Below are positions 19,021-30,200 of a stretch of 64,000 bases of DNA, piece after piece (positions within the stretch are counted from its first letter, which is position 1; each line of letters opens with the position of its first letter). The stretch spans positions 1,116,001 to 1,180,000 of the forward strand of contig OZ025796.1 in the NCBI GenBank assembly GCA_964019425.1. The letters are read 5' to 3'. Source of the stretch: Flectonema sp. DT1601 (lineage: Eukaryota > Euglenozoa > Diplonemea > Diplonemida > Diplonemidae). Made by a program: the position numbers and the translations under genes. Under the pieces are notes generated by a model. The model was not told the origin of the DNA. It searched no databases and saw nothing but the letters and a program-made list of their open reading frames with translations.

Positions 19021-19467
19021 GTTGAGTTGCCAGGTGAGATTTGGACTGTTAGCTTTTGGCTAAGGCCCTCCCTGAAGAGCAAGAACAAAAAAACTACTCA
19101 CACCTGAAGAAAACATACACAAAGAACACACTGTTAGCTGTGTGTGTATTTTGTGTTTGTCACAACAGGAGAGAAAAGAAAGAATGTCAAGGTTGGTCAC
19201 CTTGCCTATCAACGCACAACATTGGTGGTCTCTACTAGACCCTGAGTGATCCCACTGGATCTCTCATCGTTCATAGTACCTATGTGAAGTTATAAAATCA
19301 AAGGTAAACTATGAACTACAAATGACTTAGCCTGTTATTATAATGCCACAGGCAGGCCCTGCATTCAGCAACTATCCAGCAGTGCTTGGATGTCCTGATC
19401 TTCTTCTAAAAAAAAGAAAGAAAAACAAAACTGTAGCTGGGATCACTCAGGATCAACAGACTACCAA
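19021..19467 (-). mobile_element. Partner element P, copy 1 (5'-truncated)
   Basis: This is a copy of the non-coding hairpin-rich element P. Its sense strand is minus, so its fixed 3' end is at 19,021, with the terminal hairpin TTAGC-CAAAA-GCTAA followed by CAGTCC. It is cut at 19,467, exactly where the LINE copy L2 begins head-to-head. The 447 bp match the other copies almost base for base. Confidence 0.85.
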
Positions 19468-21490
19468 CCAGCAGCATTAAAGAAGAACCTGCCACTGCAA
19501 GTTTTATAAAAGATGGTAAAGAAATCTTCCCTGTGGAAGAAGTCAAAATCCACAAAGTAACAAAACTGAAAACGATCGAAAAGCTCACCATTGAAAGATC
19601 GTGGCTGGAGAAATGTTTTATCTGGCAAACTTGTTACGCATCGGCTCTTTCTATTCTACTTATTGCCAATGGTTCTTCCTCCCCGGCCCCTTCTGTTTTG
19701 TTAGATGAGGATGAGCTCACTGGACTCTCCTTGTCATTCTCTTCTATTTCTTCCATCTCTTTCCAGACTCCCCCACCTGAACTCATGTCAACGGGATCGC
19801 AAACACTTCTTACTGATTTTGCTATGGTGATAAGAACTCAATCTGACATGGGTTCTCAAACCCCCTTGTACAAAAAAAAAGAAGGAAAATTAAGGCTGAA
19901 ACTTTCCTTGAAATGCCAGATTTTAGAAAACGAATTAGAGCAAATGAAAGAACGAATTTTTTATGTTCTATTTTTATTTTACTTTAATGCGATGTCAGCC
20001 TCCCTCGAGAAAGACAAGCAGTTACTAAATGGATTACCTGTTGAGATCAAAGCTACCAACCAGGATCCATCCTCACTTCCTCCTGCGCCCCCTGTTTTAA
20101 TTATTGAAAAAGATAGAAAAGAATATGAACTTCTGGAAGGAGTAATTCAACGGTTAACAGCAGAACGCGATGAATCGAAGACTTCTCTTTCTGCACTAGT
20201 TCGACAATATGACTTAGTGGAAGATTACAGGAAACGTGAGCTCGCAAATCTGACTCAGAGAGCAGACCTATCGGAAATGGCGCTCTTTAATTACCATCAA
20301 AGGTTTGTTCTTCTGTCGAACGAATTGGAGACCAAATGTAATGAGGAAAGAGAAAGTAAAATAAGACTTTTCTATACTCAACAGGAGGTCGAGAGTTTGC
20401 GTGCCGCGCGTCCCCACATGACCCACTTTAGTCAACAAGTTTCCCCCCGATCCCCTATTTTGTATGAATCTGTTGCTATGATGAAGATAGCAAAGAACTA
20501 CCTCTCGCTCTTTACAACTACGAGTAGTCTTTTTACTCCTCTTATTAAACCCCTTATCCCTACCCTTAATTATATCACCCCTCTTTGTCCTCTAGCCTCA
20601 ATTCCTCCGACAATGCCGCAGAGTGAAGCTCTCGACCGCACGCCGACCAAGATTTTACGACAAGAGAGTCACGTTATCTCCGTTAAAGAGAATACACCTA
20701 TTGCGAGACAATGGTCCGAGGGTAGGATTGACTTACTCGAGAACTACTGTCGAGCAGTAGATGACTCTCTCGAAACAATCGAGAAAGCGGCAGAGCTCTC
20801 AGAACAACTTCTGGATGCCCAACTTCGCCTCTCGGAGCTGAATCACCAACGGTGTACAACTCACGCAGAGCAGCTTGAGCAATCCATGATGTTAACGGGA
20901 CTGGCGAGCGATTTAAATGCTCAACTCGCCTTGGCACGGTCTCAAATTGCGGCCCTGAAGTTCCAATTAGCTTCATGGGCAGAAGGTTTGAGTCCGCCAG
21001 ACACAGAAGAACATGAGGAAAATGAAACTCCGCCGAGAAAGTCTGAGCGTTCAACTCTGAAAAAACGAACCCCTCCATCAAGATATCGTTACAATCGAAG
21101 GAGATGTTCTGCTGATGACGTTCACGGTGACTCCACCCCCTTGTAATTCTCTTTTTCCTTACTTTCACATCACTTTGTTTATTTAGTTTTTTTAGCTTAT
21201 TTATTATTTATTGTTTGTTTTTGTTTGTATTATTTTATCGATATGTTTTATGTCCGTCAGATCATAACGTTAATCAGGTTAATTGTTAATTGTAAATGGT
21301 CTAAACCCCAATCCAAGTTCCCAAGGCTTGGCATAGATTTGAGTGACGCCTTACTGGCCTCCTCATCCTCTATGAGTGGTGAGGGGGCCAGCAATGGTTT
21401 TTTTTTTTTTTTCTCTTATTTCTTTTTCTTCTTTTTCTTTTACTCTAATATGAAATATTTTTGAACAAAATGTGATTATTAATTTAAAAA
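19468..21490 (+). mobile_element. LINE copy L2, 5'-truncated, ORF 3' part and 3'UTR start
   Basis: From about 19,473 this repeats the last third of the L1 ORF in frame to the stop at 21,146, with only a handful of amino-acid changes (TLLTDFAMVI for TLPADFAIVI; DLSEM for DLSEL; SLETIEK for SLETNEK). The shared 3'UTR follows to about 21,490 and ends GAACAAAATG plus A/T. Only the coiled-coil C-terminal extension is present, with no RT or nuclease, so this copy is dead on arrival as a 5'-truncated insertion. L2 continues after the DNA transposon at 23,781. Confidence 0.85.
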
Positions 21491-21510
21491 GGGAAAACCC
21501 CTAATTCCAC

Positions 21511-22610
21511 GAGTTAAGTTACCAGGTGAGATTTGGACTGTTAGCTTTTGGCTAAGGCCCTCCCTGAAGAGAGTTGAATTTCCAGGTGAGATTTGGACTG
21601 TTAGCTTTTGGCTAAGGCCCTCCCTGAAGAGCAAGAACAAAAAAACTACTCACACCTGAAGAAAACATACACAAAGAACACACTGTTAGCTGTGTGTGTA
21701 TTTTGTGTTTGTCACAACAGGAGAGAAAAGAAAGAATGTCAAGGTTGGTCACCTTGCCTATCAACGCACAACATTGGTGGTCTCTACTAGACCCTGAGTG
21801 ATCCCACTGGATCTCTCATCGTTCATAGTACCTATGTGAAGTTATAAAATCAAAGGTAAACTATGAACTACAAATGACTTAGCCTGTTATTATAATGCCA
21901 CAGGCAGGCCCTGCATTCAGCAACTATCCAGCAGTGCTAGGATGTCCTGATCTTCTTCTAAAAAAAAGAAAGAAAAACAAAACTGTAGCTGGGATCACTC
22001 AGGATCAACAGACTACCAATGCTACCTGTTGTACTTGCTCACTATGGGGGGTGATGCCAAACACCCAGAAGTACTAAACTGCTTTCCTTCTTGCTGCCCA
22101 GGAGTTTCTGACCAGAACTAATAGAAAATAAAAAGTAGATGGGAAACAATAAAAAGTAAAATGGATATAACTGAAGTTAAACAAGACAAATGAAGTAACA
22201 GACCCGAACAGAAAGAGAATTGTAATAGAAGATTACAAATAAAAAAATGCAAGTATCAACACATGATCAGGATACACCAGCAGCTAACAAACAACATAAA
22301 ATTGAAGATCAGTTGCCAGAGTATTTCAACCATGGTAGAATACTCGCCCCTCTGGCAGGGATTATCCCAGACTTGTCCTTTAATTTAGTTGGACACCATG
22401 GCTTACAACCCTTCCAGAGGGAAGCACCATTATGACTTCTATTTTTTTTCTTCAAGAAAATCATAAGGTGGGAACAAAGAAAAATGCTAAGAGGAACCCC
22501 CTATTAACACCTAAGACATCTAAACTGCAGCCCAGCCTATGCCCAATGCACTAACAGGTCATTCCCTCACACTCAGATCAAAAAATCAAAGTTCAGAGTG
22601 CATCTTAGCG
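21511..22610 (-). mobile_element. Partner element P, copy 2, with doubled 3' module
   Basis: The 3' end of P is on the left. The 60-bp 3' module is present twice in direct tandem (21,511-21,570 and 21,571-21,630). The body then follows to 22,610, where the DNA transposon sequence resumes. P interrupts the left TIR of transposon A, so it came later. I see no clear target-site duplication. Confidence 0.85.
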
Positions 22611-22700
22611 AAAATAGTTTGCGAAATCGCCAACTCATCACAAAAATTTTAACCGCTCGAAACAACCCAACATGACGGGAAAATTTTCAGAATTTTCGAA

Positions 22701-22772
22701 GCTCCGGTGGTTTATTGGTTATGACCGCCGAATCATGACCCGGAGGTCTCGGGTTCGAACCCCGTGACATCC
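22701..22772 (+). ncRNA. tRNA-like 72-mer (SINE/Pol III-type head), decayed
   Basis: The segment matches tRNA numbering well: T8, A14, G18-G19, A21, T33, anticodon position CAT, TTCGA at 54-58, total 72 nt, then a T6 run. The T arm pairs over four base pairs and the D arm over three. The acceptor and anticodon stems do not pair, so it is not a working tRNA. The B box GGTTCGAACCC is perfect and the A-box region (TGGTTTATTGG) is plausible, so it may still act as a Pol III promoter. A second copy lies at 43,274-43,345. Confidence 0.55.
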
Positions 22773-23457
22773 TTTTTTCTCTTTTTCGTAATGACGGAAA
22801 ATGTGACCAAAACATAGTCAAAGGGCGGATTGATCACCCACTGGTCGAGTTGAGACATATTCCCGTTGCAATAAATCACCAAGACCCCTCCCGTGTGATC
22901 GATCACTTTAAAATGTTACTGTGCAGTTCACCAGTGAGACTAAGACCTCCAACCAAAATTCACCAGACTTCAAGCAGCATTCCAAATTAGGTAATTTTTG
23001 TCACATTCGAACCATCGAGAACAGAAATTCTCACGTTAGTAAAAGCTTGACCTTTAGAAATGTGGCTTAACGATCCTCATCATCGATTTAGGTTCGTGAC
23101 TTAGAAGCCTTCGTCAATGTGGCCCTCCTCCCAGCCAAACTCCCCACCTGACTGGTGTCTATAAACGAGGGGTCGAGCCGAAGCCCGTTTGTCGCTGGAA
23201 TCGGAAAAGCTACGAGTCCGAAAGGACCCTAACCTCCGAAGAGGCAGCTGCCGTTCCCCCATCATTGGATAAGTAAAGCGACGATAAGAGTTGGTAAACC
23301 TCCCACCTATAACTACACCCGACTAGAGTCAAACTCAACAGGGTCTTCTTTCCCCGCTGACAGTTTCAAGTCCGTTCCCTTGACTGCTGTTTCGCCAGAT
23401 AGTAGGTAGGGACAGAAGGAATCTCATTAGTCCATTCATGCGCGTCTTTAATTAGAA

Positions 23458-23489
<32 letters not shown>

Positions 23490-23576
23490 CAGTTGCAAAT
23501 TTGTTTTTTCAGGTTGGACTTTGTACGGAACAGGCGGGCTTTTATTAGGGGCTCCCCCCCTTGGGGGGGGGGGGGG

Positions 23577-23612
23577 CTTGCGTCCCGCCAAGAATTTGGC
23601 GGACGCAAGCCA
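23577..23612. repeat. Strong GC-rich hairpin near right end of transposon A
   Basis: GCTTGCGTC is followed by CCGCCAA, a short loop, and the reverse complement TTGGCGG then GACGCAAGC, giving a stem of about 15 bp with one bulge. A long G run precedes it. It could stall replication or act in transposition; I cannot tell which. Confidence 0.6.
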
Positions 23613-23780
23613 CCCTTGCACTCTTCCCAGCTTGGTAGGCTAAAAAACTAAAAAACAAAAAACCCGCCGCAAGCCAAATTTTTGGGTCAAGTTCGAGTCC
23701 TGGTGGACAACTTTTTTTTGTAGGGAGTTGGCGATTTCGCAAACTATTTTTGTTGAATTAGAGGTTTTCCCATTTAAAAA

Positions 23781-24385
23781 AAAAAAAAAATAAATAAATA
23801 ATGTAAATGAATAATAAAAAAAAAAAAAAAAAAAACATGCCTTGGGAATACAACCAAAGCCCCAATTAATCGGTCCTTTCTTTTTCCTTCTTGTCAAGTG
23901 ATCGCTCCACTCGTCGATCACCAAAACCGATTGTATTTATATCTGTTCTTTTCTCAACGATCGGCTATACCGATCATTTTTTTTAAAATAATTGTTTTCT
24001 TCTTCTCGACGATCAGATCCAATTGATCGACCTTTTTTTTTTTTTTCCTTTATTCCTTCCATCCCTCCCGCTCCCCTAATTTTAAATAAAAACAAGATCA
24101 GCTCAGCTTGATCGTTAATCTTTTTTTCTTTTTTTAATTTAAACTGATTGTATCTATATCTGTTTATTTTTCTCAACGATCGGCTATACCGATCAACCTT
24201 TAAAATAATTTCTTCTTCTCGACGATCAGATCCAATTGATTAACCTTTTCTTTTTTTTTCCTCTATTCCTTCCATCCCTCCCGCTCCCCTATTTGTGACT
24301 AATTTCTATTTTCCGTTTTTTTTTTCTTTAAAAAATAAATAAAAAGAATTTAAAAAAAAAAAAAAAAAAAAAAAAAGAATAAACA
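23781..24385 (+). repeat. L2 3' region: A-run, conserved lead and dyad blocks
   Basis: The order matches L1 in inverted orientation: A runs, CATGCCTTGGGAATACAACC at 23,837, then two blocks of about 220 bp with dyads such as GATCGGCTATACCGATC and near-palindromes around GATCAGCTCAGCTTGATC. The satellite follows. The same order beside both LINE copies shows this is LINE sequence, not flanking DNA. Confidence 0.7.
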
Positions 24386-24659
24386 ATGTTATCATTGTTT
24401 TTTTATCGATCGACTATGTCGATCACTTTCTATTTTCCGTCCTGGTCAAGACGCTAAACTGATTGTTTTTTTTTTTCAAAATTAATAAAAAAGAATATAA
24501 AAAAATACAAAAAAAAGAATAAACAATGTTATCATTGTTTTTTTTATCGATCGACTATGTCGATTACTTTCTATTTTCCGTCCTGGTCAAGACGCTAAAC
24601 TGATAGTTTTTTTTTCAAAATAAAAAAAAATATTAAAAAAAAAAAATAAAAAAAAAGAA

Positions 24660-24737
24660 GGGAAAACCCCTAATTCCACAAAAATAGTTTGCGAAATCGC
24701 CAACTCATCACAAAAATTTTAACCGCTCGAAACAACC
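24660..24737 (+). mobile_element. Fragment C of the TIR DNA transposon
   Basis: Only the left TIR and about 25 further bases are present (GGGAAAACCCCTAATTCCAC through CGAAACAACC). Its left flank is almost the same as that of fragment B at 43,163, which indicates a local duplication of the satellite plus transposon edge. Confidence 0.8.
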
Positions 24738-25033
24738 CAACTGGAAATATTACTGCGCTGAATAATTACTGCGGGGAAATATTACTGCGCGGAAAAATTA
24801 GTGCGGTTTTTTTGAGAAAAGATTAGTGCGGTCTTTTCCACTTGGTGGTAGAAAAAAATTTGGTTGCTTTTTTGCTGTGTAAGGCACCAGCAGAAAAATG
24901 CAGCTGGAGAAAAAATCACTTCTGAGCAGAAATATTAGTGCGGTGGAAATATTACTGCGTGGAAAAATTAGTGCGGTTTTTTGCAGATTTGGAAATTAGT
25001 GCGGTTTTTTCCGCGCAGTAATATTCCCAGTTG
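24738..25033. mobile_element. 296-bp MITE-like element with ATTAGTGCGG sub-repeats
   Basis: The ends are inverted repeats of about 22 bp (CAACTGG then AATATTACTGCGC; right end GCGCAGTAATATTCCCAGTTG with one extra base). Inside, ATTACTGCG or ATTAGTGCGG recurs about ten times, often followed by a T run. No frame is present and no target-site duplication is clear. It lies exactly between a transposon fragment and satellite. Confidence 0.65.
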
Positions 25034-26090
25034 CAGTATGTCGATTACTTTCTATTTTCCGTCCTGGTCAAGACGCTAAACTGATTGTTTTTTTTTCAAA
25101 ATTAATAAAAAAGAATATAAAAAAATACAAAAAAAAGAATAAACAATGTTATCATTGTTTTTTTTTATCGTTCGACTTTGTCGACTAATTTCTATTTTCC
25201 GTTTTTTTTCTTTAAAAAATAAATAAAAAGAATTTAAAATTAAAAAAAAAAAGAATAAACAATGTTATCATTGTTTTTTTTTATCGATCGACTATGTCGA
25301 TTACTTTCTATTTTCCGTCCTGGTCAAGACGCTAAACTGATTGTTTTTTTTTTTTCAAAATAAAAAAAAATATTAAAAAAAAAGAATAAAAAAAAAGAAT
25401 AAACAATGTTATCATTGTTTTTTTTATCGTTCGACTTTGTTGACTAATTTCTATTTTCCGTTTTTTTTTTCTTTAAAAATAAATAAAAAGAATTTAAAAT
25501 AAAAAAAAAAAAAGAATAAACAATGTTATCATTGTTTTTTTATCGATCGACTATGTCGATTACTTTCTATTTTCCGTCCTGGTCAAGACGCTAAATTGAT
25601 TGTTTCTTCTAAAAATAAATTAAAAAAAAAATATAAAAAAAAAAAAAAAAAAAAAAAAAAGGAATAAACAATGTTATCATTGTTTTTATCGATCGACTTT
25701 GTCGACTAATTTCTATTTTCCGTCCTGGTCAAGACGCTAAACTGATTGTTTTTTCTAAAAATAAATAAAAAGAATAAAAAAAAAAAAAAAAAAAAAAAAA
25801 GAATAAACAATGTTATCATTGTTTTTTTATCGATCGACTATGTCGATTACTTTCTATTTTCCGTCCTGGTCAAGATGCTAAACTGATTGTTTTTTTTTTT
25901 AACCCATTAAGGACGGGGGGTCCACTACAGTGGTTATTTTGAAATTTTATTTTCGCTAAGGGGAAAACCCGGCTAACGCTACCCAGGGGGGGTGTAATCG
26001 AGGCCGTTTCGCGACGAATCTTGGGTGGGATGGCGTGGTTCGCTGTGTTTTTATTCATGAAATTCAAAACTAATAATCAAAATTTTACCA

Positions 26091-26810
26091 CCTAACAAGA
26101 AGTTTCGTCTGCCTGTTGAAATTGATACAAGTTTGGCGTCCTATGAAAGTCTGATGATGATGGATTCTGTATCGGAGTCGTCATCTGACAGCAACACAGC
26201 AAAGGTATCAAAGTGGGGGGGCAAAACCAAGAGAATCCCCAGGGAAAAACGGAAAGGACCTACCCAGAGTGTGAGCGACTTTAATGAAATGAGCGAATTG
26301 AAGGCATCCAACTCATTTTCACTGATCATGTGCTTAAAATGATATTTCGACACACTCTTGCCTACCCGATTGACAAAGAGACGTCCATGAAGTCACTAGA
26401 AGTTGGTGAACTGAAATGCTTTCTCCGTAATTTCCACACTGCTAACAAACACATTCCTGCTTCTTATGTTCATAGTCTTGTTAAACCCCATAATAATAAA
26501 GGGCATTGGGTGACGTTTGACAATTTCAATTCGTCATACGCATTTCTTGTTTTGATGTTGGCGAAAGGGTTCCACTGTGTTGGAACAGCCTGACGGAACA
26601 GAAAGGGAGTTCTGTTGATGTTACAAAACCGAAGGCTACCCCTGGACCGGGACGACTAAGCAAATCGGAAGTGAAAGAAAGACCGAAGAATCTTTCTGCT
26701 TCTTACCTTCAGTCAAGCACGGCATCCACCATATAAAGTGGAGAGACTCAAAGGATGTGCATCTTTTCAGTACTCTTCCCTTACGTGAGCACTGTGTCGA
26801 TGTATATCGC
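26091..26810 (+). pseudogene. piggyBac transposase, N-terminal and middle part, broken
   Basis: Pieces in more than one frame include an acidic, serine-rich N-terminus, then GHWVTFDNFNSSYAFL, which corresponds to the catalytic Asp motif DNF-x-(T/S)-S. RNRKGV and KWRDSKDVHLFST, corresponding to the W-K-D-N-K-D block, follow. The large segment between the N-terminus and DNF, holding the first catalytic Asp, is missing, and stops and frameshifts intervene. The gene is non-functional. The coding trace runs into the TGGATTAGGA target site of L1. Confidence 0.75.
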
Positions 26811-26820
26811 TGGATTAGGA
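26811..26820. repeat. Target-site duplication of L1, 3' side
   Basis: TGGATTAGGA lies immediately before the first base of the L1 3' terminus and is repeated exactly at 38,087-38,096. Removing L1 and one copy restores continuity of the piggyBac coding trace. Confidence 0.85.
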
Positions 26821-26880
26821 GAATTTCGATAAAGTGGGAAGTAACGGACTGGGAGCTTTTGGCTCCTGCCCTATTCCCGA
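26821..26880 (-). ncRNA. Terminal 3' hairpin of the LINE
   Basis: The sense strand reads GGAGC-CAAAA-GCTCC, then CAGTCC, then GTTACTTCCCAC, and ends TTTATCGAAATTC. The same end is seen at 40,446 (copy L4) and, apart from one missing T, at 48,512 (copy L5), always as the sharp 3' boundary. RLE and stringent LINEs recognise 3' RNA structures for target-primed reverse transcription, so this is the likely RT recognition element. The partner element P carries the same hairpin with a covarying stem. Confidence 0.75.
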
Positions 26881-27012
26881 TGTAAACTTTCTTTTTATTT
26901 TTATTTTTTTTAACAGGCCCAAAGGGCGACAATGATGGTTGCTGACCAAGGAATAATATTCAAATGAATTTTCGTTTCAAAGAAACGAACAGAATTAAGA
27001 GAGAGGCAGAGG

Positions 27013-27044
<32 letters not shown>

Positions 27045-27224
27045 GAAAAAAAAAAATGAAGAGGAAATAATCAAACATGAAAAAAAAAAAAAAAAAAAAA
27101 TATATATATAAATAAAAAACGTTGTATGAAAAAGGAAAAAAAAGAAAAAAAAAAGACCAGAAAAGGAAAGAGAAAATGAAAAGGTATAATATTATTGTGG
27201 GGATATGAGGGATAGCAGGGAGAT

Positions 27225-27255
<31 letters not shown>

Positions 27256-27261
27256 CTTATT

Positions 27262-30200
27262 TATTATTTTAAAAAAAGGAAACAATCAGTTTAGCGTCTC
27301 GATCAGGACGGAAAATAGAAATTAATCGACATAGTTGATCGATAGAAAAAAAAACTATGATAACATTGTTTATTCATTTTTTTTTTTTTTTTTTTTTTAA
27401 ATCTTTTTAATTATTTTAAAGAAAAAACAATCAGTTTAGCGTCTTGACCAGGACGGAAAATAGTAAGTAATCGACATAGTCGATCGATAAAAAAAAAACA
27501 ATGATAACATTGTTTATTCCTTTTTTTTTTTTTATTCTTTTTATTTATTTTTAAAGAAAAAACAATCAGTTTAGCGTCCTGACCAGGACGGAAAATAGAA
27601 AGTAATCGACATAGTCGATCGATAAAAAAAACAATGATAACATTGTTTATTCTTTTTTTTTTTTTTTTTTTTTATTCTTTTTATTTATTTTTTTAAAAAG
27701 AAAAAAAATGGAAAATAGAAATTAGTCAACAAAGTCGAACGATAAAAAAAAACAATGATAACACTGTTTATTCTTTTTTTTTTTTATTTTTTTTATATTC
27801 TTTTTTATTAATTTTGAAAAAAAAACAATCAGTTTAGCGTCTTGACCAGGACGGAAAATAGAAAGTAATCGACATAGTCGATCGATAAAAAAACAATGAT
27901 AACATTGTTTATTCTTTTTTTTTTTTTTATTTTAAATTCTTTTTATTTATTTTTTAAAGAAAAAAAAACGGAAAATAGAAATTAGTCGACAAAGTCGAAC
28001 GATAAAAAAAAACAATGATAACATTGTTTATTCTTTTTTTTGTATTTTTTTATATTCTTTTTTATTAATTTTGAAAAAAAAAACAATCAGTTTAGCGTCT
28101 TGACCAGGACGGAAAATAGAAAGTAATCGACATAGTCGATCGATAAAAAAAACAATGATAACATTGTTTATTCTTTTTTTTTTTTTTTTTTTAAATTCTT
28201 TTTATTAATTTTTTAAAGAAAAAAAACGGAAAATAGAAATTAGTCAACAAAGTCGAACGATAAAAAAAAACAATGATAACATTGTTTATTCTTTTTTTTT
28301 TATTTTTTTTTTTTAATATTTTTTTTTTATTTTGAAAAAAAAAACAATCAGTTTAGCGTCTTGACCAGGACGGAAAATAGAAAGTAATCGACATAGTCGA
28401 TCGATAAAAAAAACAATGATAACATTGTTTATTCTTTTTTTGTATTTTTTTATATTCTTTTTTATTAATTTTGAAAAAAAAACAATCAGTTTAGCGTCTT
28501 GACCAGGACGGAAAATAGAAAGTAATCGACATAGTCGATCGATAAAAAAAACAATGATAACATTGTTTATTCTTTTTTTTTTTTTTTTTTTAAATTCTTT
28601 TTATTTATTTTTTAAAGAAAAAAAACGGAAAATAGAAATTAGTCAACAAAGTCGAACGATAAAAAAAAAACAATGATAACATTGTTTATTCTTTTTTTTT
28701 TATTTTTTTTTTTTAATATTTTTTTTTTTATTTTGAAAAAAAAAACAATCAGTTTAGCGTCTTGACCAGGACGGAAAATAGAAAGTAATCGACATAGTCG
28801 ATCGATAAAAAAAAACAATGATAACATTGTTTATTCTTTTTTTTTATTTTGTTTTCTTTTTATTCATTTTTTAAAGAAAAAAAACGGAAAATAGAAATTA
28901 GTCGACAAAGTCGAACGATAAAAAAAAAAACAATGATAACATTGTTTATTCTTTTTTTTTTTGTATTTTTTTTAATATTCTTTTTTATTAATTTTGAAAA
29001 AAAAAAAACAATCAGTTTAGCGTCTTGACCAGGACGGAAAATAGAAAGTAATCGACATAGTCGATCGATAAAAAAAAACAATGATAACATTGTTTATTCT
29101 TTTTTTTTATTTTGTTTTCTTTTTATTCATTTTTTAAAGAAAAAAAACGGAAAATAGAAATTAGTCGACAAAGTCGAACGATAAAAAAAAAAACAATGAT
29201 AACATTGTTTATTCTTTTTTTTTTTGTATTTTTTTTAATATTCTTTTTTATTAATTTTGAAAAAAAAAAAAACAATCAGTTTAGCGTCTTGACCAGGACG
29301 GAAAATAGAAAGTGATCGACATAGTCGATCGATAAAAAAACAATGATAACATTGTTTATTCTTTTTTTTTATTTTAAATTCTTTTTATTTATTTTTTAAA
29401 GAAAAAAAAACGGAAAATAGAAATTAGTCGACAAAGTCGAACGATAAAAAAAACAATGATAACATTGTTTATTCTTTTTTTTTGTATTTTTTTATATTCT
29501 TTTTTATTAATTTTGAAAAAAAAAACAATCAGTTTAGCGTCTTGACCAGGACGGAAAATAGAAAGTGATCGACATAGTCGATCGATAAAAAAAAAACAAT
29601 GATAACATTGTTTATTCTTTTTTTTTATTTTAAATTCTTTTTATTTATTCTTTAAAGAAAAGAAACGGAAAATAGAAATTAGTCGACAAAGTCGAACGAT
29701 AAAAAAAAACAATGATAACATTGTTTATTCTTTTTTTTTTTGTATTTTTTTTAATATTCTTTTTTATTAATTTTGAAAAAAAAAAAAAACAATCAGTTTA
29801 GCGTCTTGACCAGGACGGAAAATAGAAAGTGATCGACATAGTCGATCGATAAAAAAACAATGATAACATTGTTTATTCTTTTTTTTTATTTTAAATTCTT
29901 TTTATTTATTTTTTAAAGAAAAAAAAAACGGAAAATAGAAATTAGTCGACAAAGTCGAACGATAAAAAAAAACAATGATAACATTGTTTATTCTTTTTTT
30001 TGTATTTTTTTATATTCTTTTTTATTAATTTTGAAAAAAAAAAACAATCAGTTTAGCGTCTTGACCAGGACGGAAAATAGAAAGTGATCGACATAGTCGA
30101 TCGATAAAAAAACAATGATAACATTGTTTATTTTTTTTTTTTTTATTTTAAATTCTTTTTATTTATTCTTTAAAGAAAAGAAACGGAAAATAGAAATTAG

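Larger units (their letters stand above)
21491..23771. mobile_element. TIR DNA transposon A, non-autonomous, holding a P insertion
   Basis: The left end (GGGAAAACCCCTAATTCCAC at 21,491, continuing at 22,611 after the P insertion with AAAATAGTTTGCGAAATCGC) is matched in inverted orientation by the right end at about 23,724-23,771. Together this is a TIR of close to 50 bp with a few mismatches. Both sides carry ATTTAAAAA (21,482-21,490 and 23,772-23,780), a likely 9-bp target-site duplication, which fits MULE-like elements; the A-rich context weakens it. Without P the element is about 1.18 kb and has no transposase frame. It carries a tRNA-like segment near its left end and a strong hairpin near its right end. 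Confidence 0.75.
24386..25898 (+). repeat. Satellite array in L2 3' region
   Basis: Tandem monomers of about 120-150 bp carry AATAAACAATG-TTAT-CATTG, ATCGAC/GTCGAT dyads and the core GTCCTGGTCAAGACGCTAAA. Two monomer types alternate, one with and one without the core. A fragment of the DNA transposon and a MITE-like element interrupt the array (24,660-25,033). The piggyBac insertion ends it at the TTAA at 25,899. Confidence 0.85.

Noticed and set aside
22701-22772. A functional tRNA-Met (CAT)
   Set aside because: The acceptor stem pairs at only one of seven positions and the anticodon stem at two of five.
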